Shown piece after piece: positions 29,978 through 39,723 of a stretch of 64,000 nucleotides of DNA. The stretch spans positions 348,405 to 412,404 of the forward strand of contig NZ_CP032998.1 of assembly GCF_005080785.1 (NCBI RefSeq). The letters are read 5' to 3'. The stretch comes from Buchnera aphidicola (Stegophylla sp.). Lineage in GTDB: Bacteria; Pseudomonadota; Gammaproteobacteria; Enterobacterales; Enterobacteriaceae. The position numbers were made by a program, and so were the translations under genes. Each line of letters opens with the position of its first letter. Position 1 is the first letter of the stretch. The notes under the pieces were generated by a model. It was not told the DNA's origin. It did no database searches and saw only the letters and a list, made by a program, of their open reading frames with translations.

Positions 29978-31024
29978 ATGAAATATTGGCAATTTTCACA
30001 ATTAATTATTAATTGGTATCATATGTATGGTAGAAAAAACTTACCATGGCAAATAAAAAAAACTGATTATCATATTTGGATTTCAGAAATTATGCTACAA
30101 CAAACACAAGTAAAAACTGTTATACCTTATTACAAAAAATTTATATCCACATTCAATACTATAGATAAACTAGCACAAACAAATCTAGATGAGATATTAC
30201 ATATATGGAGTGGATTAGGATATTATAAAAGAGCTATAAATTTACATAAAACAGCTAAAATTATTATTAATAAATATCATGGATATTTTCCTAATAGTAT
30301 TATAGATCTAATTAAACTACCAGGCATTGGAAAAACCACAGCAGGCGCAATTCTATCATTATCAAAAAATTTCTCCTTTCCCATATTAGATGGTAATGTT
30401 AAAAGAATTTTAACTAGATTCTATAATCTCCCTAAAAATTTCAACAAATTAAAACATTATGAAAACAAATTATGGCATTTAATAAATATGATTACACCTA
30501 TTCATAATGCTAATAAATTTAATCAAGGTATGATGGATCTAGGATCATTAATATGCCAATATAAAAAACCTAAATGTCATATATGTCCACTCAATCAAAA
30601 TTGTCAATACATAAAAAATTTTAATAATCAAAAAACAAATATTACAAAAATAATTAAAAAAAAAATATTTTTTTATCTTATAATCCAATATAAAAATTTT
30701 GTCTACTTAGAACGTCGAAAAAATAAAAAAATATGGGAAAATTTATTTTGTTTCCCAGAATTTAACAATATAAAAGATATAAATACTTGGTTAATACAAA
30801 ATGAAATAAAAAACAAAAATAATGAAAAAATAAATTCAATTTATCATCAATTAAGTCATATAAAATTAAAAATGAAAATGTTTAAAATAATAATAAAAAA
30901 TAAAAAAATATTTTCTAAAAACAACCATTATATTTGGTATAATTTGTATAATCCCCCACACATTGGAATATCACAACCCATAAAAAAAATATTAATATAC
31001 TTAAAAAAAATTGATCAGGATTAA
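29978..31024 (+). CDS. mutY: Adenine DNA glycosylase MutY
   Basis: MutY removes adenine mispaired with 8-oxoguanine. The product is 348 residues (350 in E. coli). It has WHMYGRKNLPWQ, EIMLQQTQVKTV (catalytic Glu), the helix-hairpin-helix LPGIGKTTAGAILS with the later catalytic Asp region FPILDGNVKRI, and a [4Fe-4S] loop with C-x6-C-x2-C-x5-C spacing (CQYKKPKCHICPLNQNC). A NUDIX-like C-domain follows, diverged. yggX follows after 5 bases. Retention of MutY in so AT-biased a genome is notable, since it limits G-to-T changes. Confidence 0.98.
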   Translation: MKYWQFSQLIINWYHMYGRKNLPWQIKKTDYHIWISEIMLQQTQVKTVIPYYKKFISTFNTIDKLAQTNLDEILHIWSGLGYYKRAINLHKTAKIIINKYHGYFPNSIIDLIKLPGIGKTTAGAILSLSKNFSFPILDGNVKRILTRFYNLPKNFNKLKHYENKLWHLINMITPIHNANKFNQGMMDLGSLICQYKKPKCHICPLNQNCQYIKNFNNQKTNITKIIKKKIFFYLIIQYKNFVYLERRKNKKIWENLFCFPEFNNIKDINTWLIQNEIKNKNNEKINSIYHQLSHIKLKMKMFKIIIKNKKIFSKNNHYIWYNLYNPPHIGISQPIKKILIYLKKIDQD

Positions 31025-31029
31025 AATAT

Positions 31030-31275
31030 ATGAAAATCATTTTCTGTAAATTTTTTAAAAAATTTTGTGAAGGACATGACGAACCATTTTATCCAGGAAG
31101 AATAGGAGAATATATATATAAAAATATATCAAAATTAGCTTGGAAAAAATGGATGCATCAACAAACAAAAATTATTAATGAAAAAAAATTAAATATGATG
31201 AATATACAAGATTATCAAATAATAAAAAAAGAAATGATAAAATTTTTATTTAAAAAAGATAATATCACATATTAA
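31030..31275 (+). CDS. yggX: Probable Fe(2+)-trafficking protein YggX
   Basis: YggX is a small protein linked to iron traffic and protection of Fe-S clusters from oxidation. The product is 81 residues (91 in E. coli), with FCKFFKKFCEGHDEPFYPG in place of the E. coli LQREAEGQDFQLYPG-type opening, RIGEYIYKNISKLAWKKWMHQQTKIINEKKLNM in the middle (read across several blocks) and a shortened C-terminus. It follows mutY by 5 bases as in E. coli (mutY-yggX), where the pairing fits MutY being an Fe-S enzyme. Confidence 0.94.
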   Translation: MKIIFCKFFKKFCEGHDEPFYPGRIGEYIYKNISKLAWKKWMHQQTKIINEKKLNMMNIQDYQIIKKEMIKFLFKKDNITY

Positions 31276-31299
31276 TTTTGTTCTATAAAATATACAAAA

Positions 31300-32733
31300 T
31301 TATTTAAATTGAATAAAATACTGTACATATCTTTTTAAATCATTTAAAAGATTAATTTTTTTTAAATTTTTACTATATTGATTCATAAGTTGATTTAGAT
31401 TATCAAAATACCTTTCTAAAAAATTTTTATTAAATTTTTTTAATCGATATAATAACCATTTTATTTTTTCAAAACAATTTAAAGATTGAGGAAAATTACG
31501 CGCACGATATCGAAAAAACATTTCATATAATCGAGAATCAAAAAAATTTATACTAATATTTTTTAAATCATTAATTGAAATAGTATGTATGATACGCATT
31601 TGTTTTTTATCATAATTAGAAAAAAAAGAACGATATATTTGTAAATCAACATCATGATTTGCATTACAATAAACAAAATTACTAAACAATTTTCTTATTT
31701 CATAAAATAAAAATATATTTTTACGTAAAAAATATATTTTATTTAAATACGAATTTAAATTAATATTTAAACGATATTGATTTGCATGATCCAATAAATT
31801 CACAGGAACTAATATAGGACATTGATTAATATATAAAAAACCAATGCCAAATGAAAATAATTTTGATATAGTAATATTATTTCTATACCGATTCTCGAGA
31901 AGAAAATCAACTAATGAATGACTATCCATATATAAATCAAAAAATACTAACATATTGAAATTTTTAATATTCCAAAATATTGGTACAATACAAGTCATAT
32001 TATTTCTTATATTACCAAAAATTCCTGAAATATAAACCAAAGGTTGCCATTGTACTTTATTAATAAGTAATTTAAGATTATCCTTTAACCTATATTTAAA
32101 TAAATAATTAAACAACTTAGGTTGTTTTAATTTTACCAATTTAGCTAAACTTACTGTTGCTAAAACATCAGAAGCTGCATTATGTACATCATAATGATTA
32201 ATATGATTACTACGTGTTAAATCATGTAATTTAAAACTCACAAAACCTAATTTATTTTTCGGCCATACAATACCTTCTGGTCGTAATAAATAACATGCTC
32301 GAACAACATTAATTAAATCCCAACGAGAATTATAATTTTTCCAACTCCAACTATAAGGATCAAAAAAATTTCTATAAAATATATTTCTCGTTATTTCATC
32401 ATCAAACACAATATTATTATATCCAATGACACAAATAAATTTCGTATTTAAAATACTATAAATTTTTCGAGCAAAATAAAATTCATTTAAACCTTTTTTT
32501 ATTGCATATTGAGGTGTAATACCTGTGATTAAAACCGATTCCGGATTAGGCAAATAATCATTCGGTGGAGCGCAATAAAAAACACTAACATTATCATCAA
32601 TAATATTAAAATTATAATCAGTACGAATCGATGCAAATTGTACAGGCTTATCTAATGCAGTATGTACTCCAAATGTTTCATAATCATAAAAAAGAAAATC
32701 ACATTTTTGATTTATTAAATTATTAAAATTCAT
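31300..32733 (-). CDS. sbcB: Exodeoxyribonuclease I
   Basis: ExoI degrades single-stranded DNA 3' to 5' and acts in mismatch repair and recombination. The product is 477 residues (475 in E. coli). The DEDDh nuclease core begins FLFYDYETFGVH with Asp17 and Glu19, followed by IGYNNIVFDDEITRN and NAASDVLATVSLAKL. The SH3-like and C-terminal domains are more diverged but the full length is present. It is convergent with yggX and followed (upstream on the map) by tRNA-Asn. Confidence 0.96.
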   Translation of the reverse strand: MNFNNLINQKCDFLFYDYETFGVHTALDKPVQFASIRTDYNFNIIDDNVSVFYCAPPNDYLPNPESVLITGITPQYAIKKGLNEFYFARKIYSILNTKFICVIGYNNIVFDDEITRNIFYRNFFDPYSWSWKNYNSRWDLINVVRACYLLRPEGIVWPKNKLGFVSFKLHDLTRSNHINHYDVHNAASDVLATVSLAKLVKLKQPKLFNYLFKYRLKDNLKLLINKVQWQPLVYISGIFGNIRNNMTCIVPIFWNIKNFNMLVFFDLYMDSHSLVDFLLENRYRNNITISKLFSFGIGFLYINQCPILVPVNLLDHANQYRLNINLNSYLNKIYFLRKNIFLFYEIRKLFSNFVYCNANHDVDLQIYRSFFSNYDKKQMRIIHTISINDLKNISINFFDSRLYEMFFRYRARNFPQSLNCFEKIKWLLYRLKKFNKNFLERYFDNLNQLMNQYSKNLKKINLLNDLKRYVQYFIQFK

Positions 32734-32785
32734 AATTTTATTAAAATAATTTATAATTTGAATAAAAATTAATGATATATAAAAA

Positions 32786-32858
32786 CTCCTCCGACTGGAT
32801 TCGAACCAGTGACATACGGATTAACAGTCCGCCGTTCTACCAACTGAACTACAGAGGA
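32786..32858 (-). tRNA. tRNA-Asn (GTT)
   Basis: Acceptor TCCTCTG pairs with CGGAGGA (one G-U), discriminator G, no encoded CCA. The anticodon loop is CTGTTAA, anticodon GTT, on stem CGGAC/ATCCG-type pairs. The D-arm AGTTCAGTTGGTAGAACG and T-arm CTGGTTCGAATCCAG are normal. Length is 73 bases. Confidence 0.96.
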
Positions 32859-33058
32859 TTATTTAATAAAGTTATATCATATATCAAAAACTTTGTCAAA
32901 AAAACATTTTCAATATAATATATATCATAATACTAAAATATTATAATACTAAAATGTCAAAATATCAAAATATCAAAATATATAACAACTTTATAATAAA
33001 AAATAAATAAAATAATTGTAGATTATATTTTTAAATTCATTTATAATATTTATACATA

Positions 33059-33131
33059 GGCCCTTTAGCTCAGTGGTCAGAGCAGGCGACTCATAATCGC
33101 TTGGTCGCTGGTTCAAATCCAGCAAGGGCCA
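33059..33131 (+). tRNA. ileX: tRNA-Ile2 (CAT anticodon, lysidine-modified)
   Basis: Acceptor GGCCCTT pairs with AAGGGCC, discriminator A, no encoded CCA. The anticodon loop CTCATAA reads CAT. The stem and variable region (GCGACTCATAATCGCTTGG) and the T-arm TCGCTGGTTCAAATCCAGC match E. coli ileX rather than elongator or initiator tRNA-Met. It should therefore be modified by TilS to read AUA as isoleucine, a codon used heavily here. Confidence 0.9.
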
Positions 33132-33215
33132 AAACCTAGTTTTTATAAAATAAAATATAAAAAACAACAAAAAATTTTATAAAAATAAAATTAAATAATA
33201 TTAAATAAAAAACAT

Positions 33216-33875
33216 ATGAGAGAATGGAAAAAAAAATTTATTGAATTTTCTTTACATAATAAAATATTAACATTTGGAAAATTTCAGTTGAAATCTGGAA
33301 GAAATAGCCCTTATTTTTTTAATTCAAAATATTTTTATACTGGTTTAAATATTCTTAAATTAGGAAAATTTTATGCACATGCAATTGTACATTCAAAAAT
33401 AAATCCTGATATGCTTTTTGGTTTAGCATATAAAGGAATTCCCATAGTTGTTGCTACAGCAATAGCATTAAAAATATATTATAATATCAATCTACCATAT
33501 TGTTTTAATCGAAAAGAATTTAAAAATTATGGAGATCAAGGTATCATTATTGGACCAAATATAAACCATAATAACATTATTATTATAGATGATGTTCTTA
33601 CATCCGGAATAACAATACAAAAATACATCAATACAAAACCAAATAACTCTATTTATAGTATATTTGTTGCATTCAATAGACAAGAATACGGAATATCAAA
33701 TGTATATAGTGCAACAGAAGAAATAAAAAATAATCATCCATATTGCAAAATATTTTCGATTATTAATATATTTGATTTAATTAAATATCTTATAAAATAT
33801 AATAAATATCCAAAAAAACTAAAAAAAATTATAACATACCAAAATATATATGGATGTAAAAAATACATTATTTAA
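33216..33875 (+). CDS. pyrE: Orotate phosphoribosyltransferase
   Basis: PyrE joins orotate and PRPP to make OMP in pyrimidine synthesis. The product is 219 residues (213 in E. coli). It has FGKFQLKSGRNSPYFFNSKYF, FGLAYKGIPIVVATAIAL, the flexible loop NRKEFKNYGDQG with the catalytic Lys, and the PRPP motif IIIDDVLTSGITIQ (about 125-138). The C-terminus is Lys/Ile-rich. Its last 8 bases overlap the end of dut on the opposite strand. Confidence 0.97.
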   Translation: MREWKKKFIEFSLHNKILTFGKFQLKSGRNSPYFFNSKYFYTGLNILKLGKFYAHAIVHSKINPDMLFGLAYKGIPIVVATAIALKIYYNINLPYCFNRKEFKNYGDQGIIIGPNINHNNIIIIDDVLTSGITIQKYINTKPNNSIYSIFVAFNRQEYGISNVYSATEEIKNNHPYCKIFSIINIFDLIKYLIKYNKYPKKLKKIITYQNIYGCKKYII

Positions 33876-34326
33876 TACCAGAAGATCCAAAACCATGTAT
33901 ATTACGATTGGTATTTTTAAAATCTGAAACTATATTAAAATCTGGCTTAATGATCGGAACAAAAATCATTTGTGCTACCCGATCTCCACAAGAAATATAA
34001 AATGTTTTTTTACTTCTATTCCATACTGAAAGCATTAATTCACCTTGATAATCCGAATCAATAACACCAATAGTATTACCTAAAACTATACCATGATAAT
34101 GACCTAATCCTGAACGAGGTAAAATAAAAGCAGTAATTAATGGATCTTTAATAAAAATAGCAATACCAGTAGGTATTAATATAACTTGATTAGAACAGAC
34201 AGAAATAATTTTTTTTTTTATACACGCTCTCAAATCCAAACCAGAAGATCCGTCAGTTGAATATGTCAAAGACGGAAATTTTGTTCCTATACGATCATCT
34301 AATATTTTTATATCAACAATATTCAT
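33868..34326 (-). CDS. dut: Deoxyuridine 5'-triphosphate nucleotidohydrolase
   Basis: dUTPase hydrolyses dUTP to dUMP, preventing uracil in DNA and supplying dTMP synthesis. The product is 152 residues (151 in E. coli), a trimeric enzyme. Motifs 1 to 5 are visible: DGSSGLDLRAC, PRSGLGHYHG, GNTIGVIDSDYQGEL, DRVAQMIFVPI and the C-terminal NIHGFGSSG that closes over the active site. It overlaps pyrE tail to tail by 8 bases, an example of extreme packing. Confidence 0.98.
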   Translation of the reverse strand: MNIVDIKILDDRIGTKFPSLTYSTDGSSGLDLRACIKKKIISVCSNQVILIPTGIAIFIKDPLITAFILPRSGLGHYHGIVLGNTIGVIDSDYQGELMLSVWNRSKKTFYISCGDRVAQMIFVPIIKPDFNIVSDFKNTNRNIHGFGSSGIK

Positions 34327-34447
34327 AATATCTATATCATATATAAATATATAAAATAATATTAAATATTATAAAATAAAAATAATATATTGTAAACACA
34401 AACTCAGTATAATTATAAAATATCAAATATCATATCACCTATATTAC

Positions 34448-34479
34448 CAAGATATATTATATACATATAATATATCTTG
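34448..34479 (-). terminator. Strong inverted repeat after the rpsF-rpsR-rplI operon
   Basis: Perfect 14-bp arms (CAAGATATATTATA and its complement) enclose a 4-base loop. After one mismatch another 5 bp can pair on the outside. It lies about 60 bases after the rplI stop and before dut. No clean U-run follows on the minus strand, so it may act as an mRNA-stabilising or processing hairpin as well as a terminator. Confidence 0.55.
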
Positions 34480-34540
34480 ATAATAAAATATTTATCTTAT
34501 ATATAAAATATCATATATTTTAATATTATAAAATTACATA

Positions 34541-34999
34541 TCAAATACTATTTTGAGAAAGAACATGTACTAAACAACTGGTTTCTATTGTTTTATAAGG
34601 TCTAAAAATGACTTTATACACACCTAATTTACGAATATAACCATTTTTTATATAAATTTCTTGTTTATCTACTTGAACTCCTAATTTCATAATTGCATTT
34701 GCAATATCTTTTGGTCCAATAGAACCAAACAATTTTTCATGTTTACGTGATCGAACATATATTTTAATAATCGGTAAAGATTTTACTTGATTTAATCTTA
34801 ATTTAGCTTGAGATATCCTAAATTTTACCTTTTTATCTAATTGATTTTTCTTATTTTGTATAATATTAATATTTTCAGAACTCGATCTTAATGCTTGACC
34901 TAAAGGAATAAGGTAATTACGTGCATATCCAGATTTCACTGTAATAATACTTCCTATTTTCCCTACATTTCTAATATCTTTCAATAAAATAATTTCCAT
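34541..34999 (-). CDS. rplI: 50S ribosomal protein L9
   Basis: L9 extends from the large subunit and limits forward slippage. The product is 152 residues (149 in E. coli). The N-domain has MEIILLKDIRNVGKIG and VKSGYARNYLIPLGQAL (about 20-36), followed by the long connecting helix rich in Lys, Asn and Gln and the C-domain LFGSIGPKDIANAI. It is the last gene of rpsF-rpsR-rplI. Confidence 0.97.
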   Translation of the reverse strand: MEIILLKDIRNVGKIGSIITVKSGYARNYLIPLGQALRSSSENINIIQNKKNQLDKKVKFRISQAKLRLNQVKSLPIIKIYVRSRKHEKLFGSIGPKDIANAIMKLGVQVDKQEIYIKNGYIRKLGVYKVIFRPYKTIETSCLVHVLSQNSI

Positions 35000-35023
35000 T
35001 TATAACCCTTTCAATATATTATA

Positions 35024-35251
35024 TTAACAATGTTGATCTGTATAAGGAAGTAATGCTAAATATCGAGCTCTTTTAATTGCTCGAGATAACTGTCTTTGAT
35101 ACTTCGATCGAGTACCTGTAATTCTACTCGGAACAATTTTACCAGTTTCTGTAATATAACTCTTTAACGTAACAATATCTTTGTAATCTACCTCTTTAAC
35201 ACGATTTGCAGTAAAACGACAAAATTTTTTTCGCCTAAAATATCGAATCAT
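35024..35251 (-). CDS. rpsR: 30S ribosomal protein S18
   Basis: S18 binds with S6 on the platform of the small subunit. The product is 75 residues, the E. coli length, with [39 protein letters not shown] and [20 protein letters not shown], all diagnostic. It lies 24 bases before rplI and 60 after rpsF. The priB gene found between rpsF and rpsR in E. coli is absent. Confidence 0.98.
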   Translation of the reverse strand: MIRYFRRKKFCRFTANRVKEVDYKDIVTLKSYITETGKIVPSRITGTRSKYQRQLSRAIKRARYLALLPYTDQHC

Positions 35252-35311
35252 ACATTTAATCCTTCAACATATATTGATTACATATAAGTAAATAAAATAT
35301 ATATAAATTAA

Positions 35312-35656
35312 TTATCTTTTATCCATTTTATCATTTTTTAACTTTAAAATTACAGATGGAACAACAATTTTTTCTTTGACTGTAATAATCATACTACGTA
35401 AAACAACTTCATTAAAAAATAATATTTCTTTCAATTCACTAATTTTAACTGGTTCAATGTGAATGTTCATTAATATATAATAAGCTTTATGCAACTTTTT
35501 AATAGGATATGCTAACTGACGTCTTCCCCAATCTTCTAAACGATATATAATTCCATGATTTTGCATAATAAACGTTTTATAATGTTTTATAATATGCATA
35601 ATTTGTTCTGATGTTTGATCAGGATGAATAATAATAACAATTTCATAATGACGCAT
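35312..35656 (-). CDS. rpsF: 30S ribosomal protein S6
   Basis: S6 pairs with S18 on the platform. From ATG at 35656 the product is 114 residues, with MRHYEIVIIIHPDQTSEQI, HRLEDWGRRQLAYPIKKLHKA-type block (about 42-60) and VVLRSMIITVKE. The acidic tail of E. coli S6, which receives extra Glu residues from RimK, is missing, so it is shorter than the 131-residue E. coli form. The open frame runs 61 codons further up as Ile/Phe/Tyr-rich noise and is rejected. Confidence 0.95.
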   Translation of the reverse strand: MRHYEIVIIIHPDQTSEQIMHIIKHYKTFIMQNHGIIYRLEDWGRRQLAYPIKKLHKAYYILMNIHIEPVKISELKEILFFNEVVLRSMIITVKEKIVVPSVILKLKNDKMDKR

Positions 35657-36107
35657 ATAAAATAATAATCCTTTTAAAAATATTAAGTATTTTAAAATAT
35701 AAACAATATAAAATATAAAAATAAATAAAATAAAAATTCTATAATGCAATATAATAATTATTATTTCAAAATATTTATAATATTTAAAATTGTAATATGA
35801 CATATTTGTTACAATACAATGTTTGTAAAACATTTTCATTAAGTATTTTATTTATTAATATATTTAAATAATATATTTTACTTATAATATTGATAATATT
35901 TATTATTATAAATCAATTAAACTAATTAACATAATCATCAATGAAATATTATACAATAACAAAAATAAAATCAATAATAAAATTATTATACTTATAAAAA
36001 TAAGATTTTATACTATATATTTTTATTCAAAAAAAAATATTATAAAATATAAAAATCATAAATTTATATATTTAAATATATATAAATAAAAAAATAATCA
36101 TAAATTT
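35657..36107. other. Gene-free interval between rpsF and purA
   Basis: About 450 bases of extreme AT content. It must contain the rpsF promoter and the purA 3' end, but I see no clear hairpin, promoter pair or gene remnant. The upstream open frame joined to rpsF lacks any recognisable sequence. Confidence 0.6.
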
Positions 36108-37445
<1,338 letters not shown>

Positions 37446-37494
37446 TTATTATATTCATTATTATAAAAATGTATTCATAATAAAAATAAAATTA

Positions 37495-38079
37495 TTAATA
37501 TTTTGAATATGCCCATTTGACAGTATTATATAACAACTGATCCCCATATGTAGTAAGAATAGATTCTGGATGAAATTGAAATCCACAAACTCTATCAAAA
37601 TTATTACGAATAGACATAATAACATTTTTATATTTGGCATTAATTGTCAACGTGGAAGGAATATTGGCACATATACATGAATGATATCGAGCAACTAATA
37701 ATGGGTTAACAATACCTTTAAACATTTCTTTTCCATCATGCAATACTAACGATGTTTTACCATGTAAAATTTGATTTGTATATTTCAAAACACCACCATA
37801 ATATTCAACAATTGCCTGATATCCTAAACAAATACCAATTACTGGAACAATACCAATAACAAATGATAACAAATGCATCATACATCCTGACTGTTTAGGT
37901 ATTCCAGGACCTGGAGAAAGTAATACTATTGGATTTTTCATACTAAATAAAGTAGACAAGATGGTACTAACAGAAACATTATTACGATAAATAATAACAT
38001 GATAATTATAAACACGTAATTGATCAACTATATTATATGTAAAAGAATCAAAATTATCCAATAAAATAATTTCTTTCAT
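37495..38079 (-). CDS. trpG: Anthranilate synthase glutamine amidotransferase component
   Basis: TrpG supplies ammonia from glutamine to TrpE. The product is about 194 residues, a stand-alone class I glutamine amidotransferase, not fused to TrpD as in E. coli. It has DNFDSFTYNIVDQLR, the oxyanion block LLSPGPGIPKQSG, the nucleophile GICLGYQAI (Cys near 84) and FQFHPESILT with the catalytic His and Glu. The frame opens with GTG at 38082 and ATG at 38079; either is possible, behind AAGGA. It follows trpE by only a few bases, which fits translational coupling of the two subunits. Confidence 0.96.
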   Translation of the reverse strand: MKEIILLDNFDSFTYNIVDQLRVYNYHVIIYRNNVSVSTILSTLFSMKNPIVLLSPGPGIPKQSGCMMHLLSFVIGIVPVIGICLGYQAIVEYYGGVLKYTNQILHGKTSLVLHDGKEMFKGIVNPLLVARYHSCICANIPSTLTINAKYKNVIMSIRNNFDRVCGFQFHPESILTTYGDQLLYNTVKWAYSKY

Positions 38080-38084
38080 CACAA

Positions 38085-39635
38085 TTATTCCTTTTTATGA
38101 TAATTTGAATAAATAATAGAATTCAATACAGCTTGTGCTTTATTACGACTTTCGTCAGATTCCTCTTGAGGTATTGAATCCAATACTATACCCGAACCAG
38201 ACTGAATAGTAGCAACAGAATTTTCAATATAAGCAGAACGTATTATAATACATGTATCTAAATCCCCTGAACCTGTAAAATATCCTATTGAACCACCATA
38301 ACTACCTCGATTAACATTCTCAACTTCAGCAATTAATTGCATTGCACGAACTTTTGGAGCTCCACTTAATGTGCCCATATTCATACATGCAGAATAAGCA
38401 TGTAAAACGTCCAAATCAGTTCTTAAAATTCCAATTACTTTAGAAACTAAATGCATAACATGAGAATACCGATCCACTTGTGTCAAATTGGACACAAATC
38501 GTGTTCCAGGTATACAAATTTTAGCTAAATCATTACGAGCTAAATCAACAAGCATCACATGTTCTGATAATTCTTTATGATTAGTACGCATTTCTAATTC
38601 AATACGACTATCTAAATCTAAATTTATATTACCATATTTATCAAAACCTCGTGCTCTAGTACCAGCAATTGGATATATTTCAATTCTTCTACTAATAGAA
38701 TCATATTTTAATGAACTCTCTGGTGATGCACCAAATAATGTAAAATTTTTATCTTGCATATAAAACATATATGGACTTGGATTTTTTAATTTTAAATAAT
38801 AATATGCTGATAATGGATAAGGACAAGGTAAAAAAAACTTTCTTGACGGAACAACTTGAAATATTTCTCCCTGTCTAATATAATTTTGCATGTTTCTTAC
38901 AATATTCTGATATTCTAAATCACTTATATTCACATCTACAGCTTGAGCAAGAATTGTCTTTTTTGGTATTGATACAGAAATATGACATAATTTTTTTTTA
39001 ATTTCTAATAATCTTTTTTGAATCCTGATAGTTTCATATACATCATTAAAAAATACACTTCCTTGAACAGTACTTATTTGTCGAACATGATCAAAAATTA
39101 ATAAAACTTCAGACAAATAAAAACAAAAATCTGGACATTTTTGAAAACGCGATAAAATCGGTAAATTTTCAAAAGTATTAACCAAATCATAAGAAAAAAA
39201 ACCTCCAAAAAATATTGATTTAGATTGATCAGAATCAGATTGAATTAATTTCAAAATAAATCTAAAACAATCAAATATTGATAATGATTGTAATCTATGA
39301 TCTTCATCTAATATATTAATTATATCAGGAAAAATAAATTCAATTTTTTTTTTAAAAATATGCAATTTTACTTCTTTAGGAATAACGCGATGTATTTTAT
39401 CTAATATATTTTGTCCATTTTGAGAAAAAGATTCTAAAATAACTTTTTTATTAATTGCAATAATACGTATTGCTGTATCTATAATTAACATACTCTCCAA
39501 TTGATTTTTTTTGACAATTTCAGCAGATTCTAACAACAATGTTTCTGTTTTATTGTGACAAATATTATAAAAAGTTTCTGCAGGATTCATATGATAAGGA
39601 ACATCTAATTGTAATATCTGAACAACATTTTCCAT
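38085..39635 (-). CDS. trpE: Anthranilate synthase component I
   Basis: TrpE makes anthranilate from chorismate, the committed step to tryptophan. The product is 516 residues (520 in E. coli). The tryptophan feedback site LLLESAEI (about 33-40, with the regulatory Ser) is kept, so the enzyme is probably still inhibited by tryptophan. Catalytic blocks include IRQGEIFQVVPSRKF, PSPYMFYMQDKNFTLFGASP, IAGTRARGFDKYGN, LVDLARNDLAKIC and GTLSGAPKVRAMQLI. It lies between miaA and trpG on the chromosome; the upstream 88 bases carry no leader peptide with Trp codons. Confidence 0.98.
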   Translation of the reverse strand: MENVVQILQLDVPYHMNPAETFYNICHNKTETLLLESAEIVKKNQLESMLIIDTAIRIIAINKKVILESFSQNGQNILDKIHRVIPKEVKLHIFKKKIEFIFPDIINILDEDHRLQSLSIFDCFRFILKLIQSDSDQSKSIFFGGFFSYDLVNTFENLPILSRFQKCPDFCFYLSEVLLIFDHVRQISTVQGSVFFNDVYETIRIQKRLLEIKKKLCHISVSIPKKTILAQAVDVNISDLEYQNIVRNMQNYIRQGEIFQVVPSRKFFLPCPYPLSAYYYLKLKNPSPYMFYMQDKNFTLFGASPESSLKYDSISRRIEIYPIAGTRARGFDKYGNINLDLDSRIELEMRTNHKELSEHVMLVDLARNDLAKICIPGTRFVSNLTQVDRYSHVMHLVSKVIGILRTDLDVLHAYSACMNMGTLSGAPKVRAMQLIAEVENVNRGSYGGSIGYFTGSGDLDTCIIIRSAYIENSVATIQSGSGIVLDSIPQEESDESRNKAQAVLNSIIYSNYHKKE

Positions 39636-39723
39636 ATTTAATCAACTCACATTAATTATATTATTTAAGTTTTCATCCTAACTTTTTAATATGTAATTAT
39701 TGAATATAAATACATAATCATAA

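Noticed and set aside
33059-33131. Elongator tRNA-Met from the CAT anticodon
   Set aside because: Stem and variable-region sequence follow E. coli ileX rather than metT or metZ.
35657-35839. Longer N-terminus of S6
   Set aside because: The 61 extra residues are hydrophobic noise; MRHYEIV at 35656 is the family start.
39636-39723. Trp attenuator before trpE
   Set aside because: No short frame with Trp codons and no paired terminator/antiterminator hairpins in the 88 bases.
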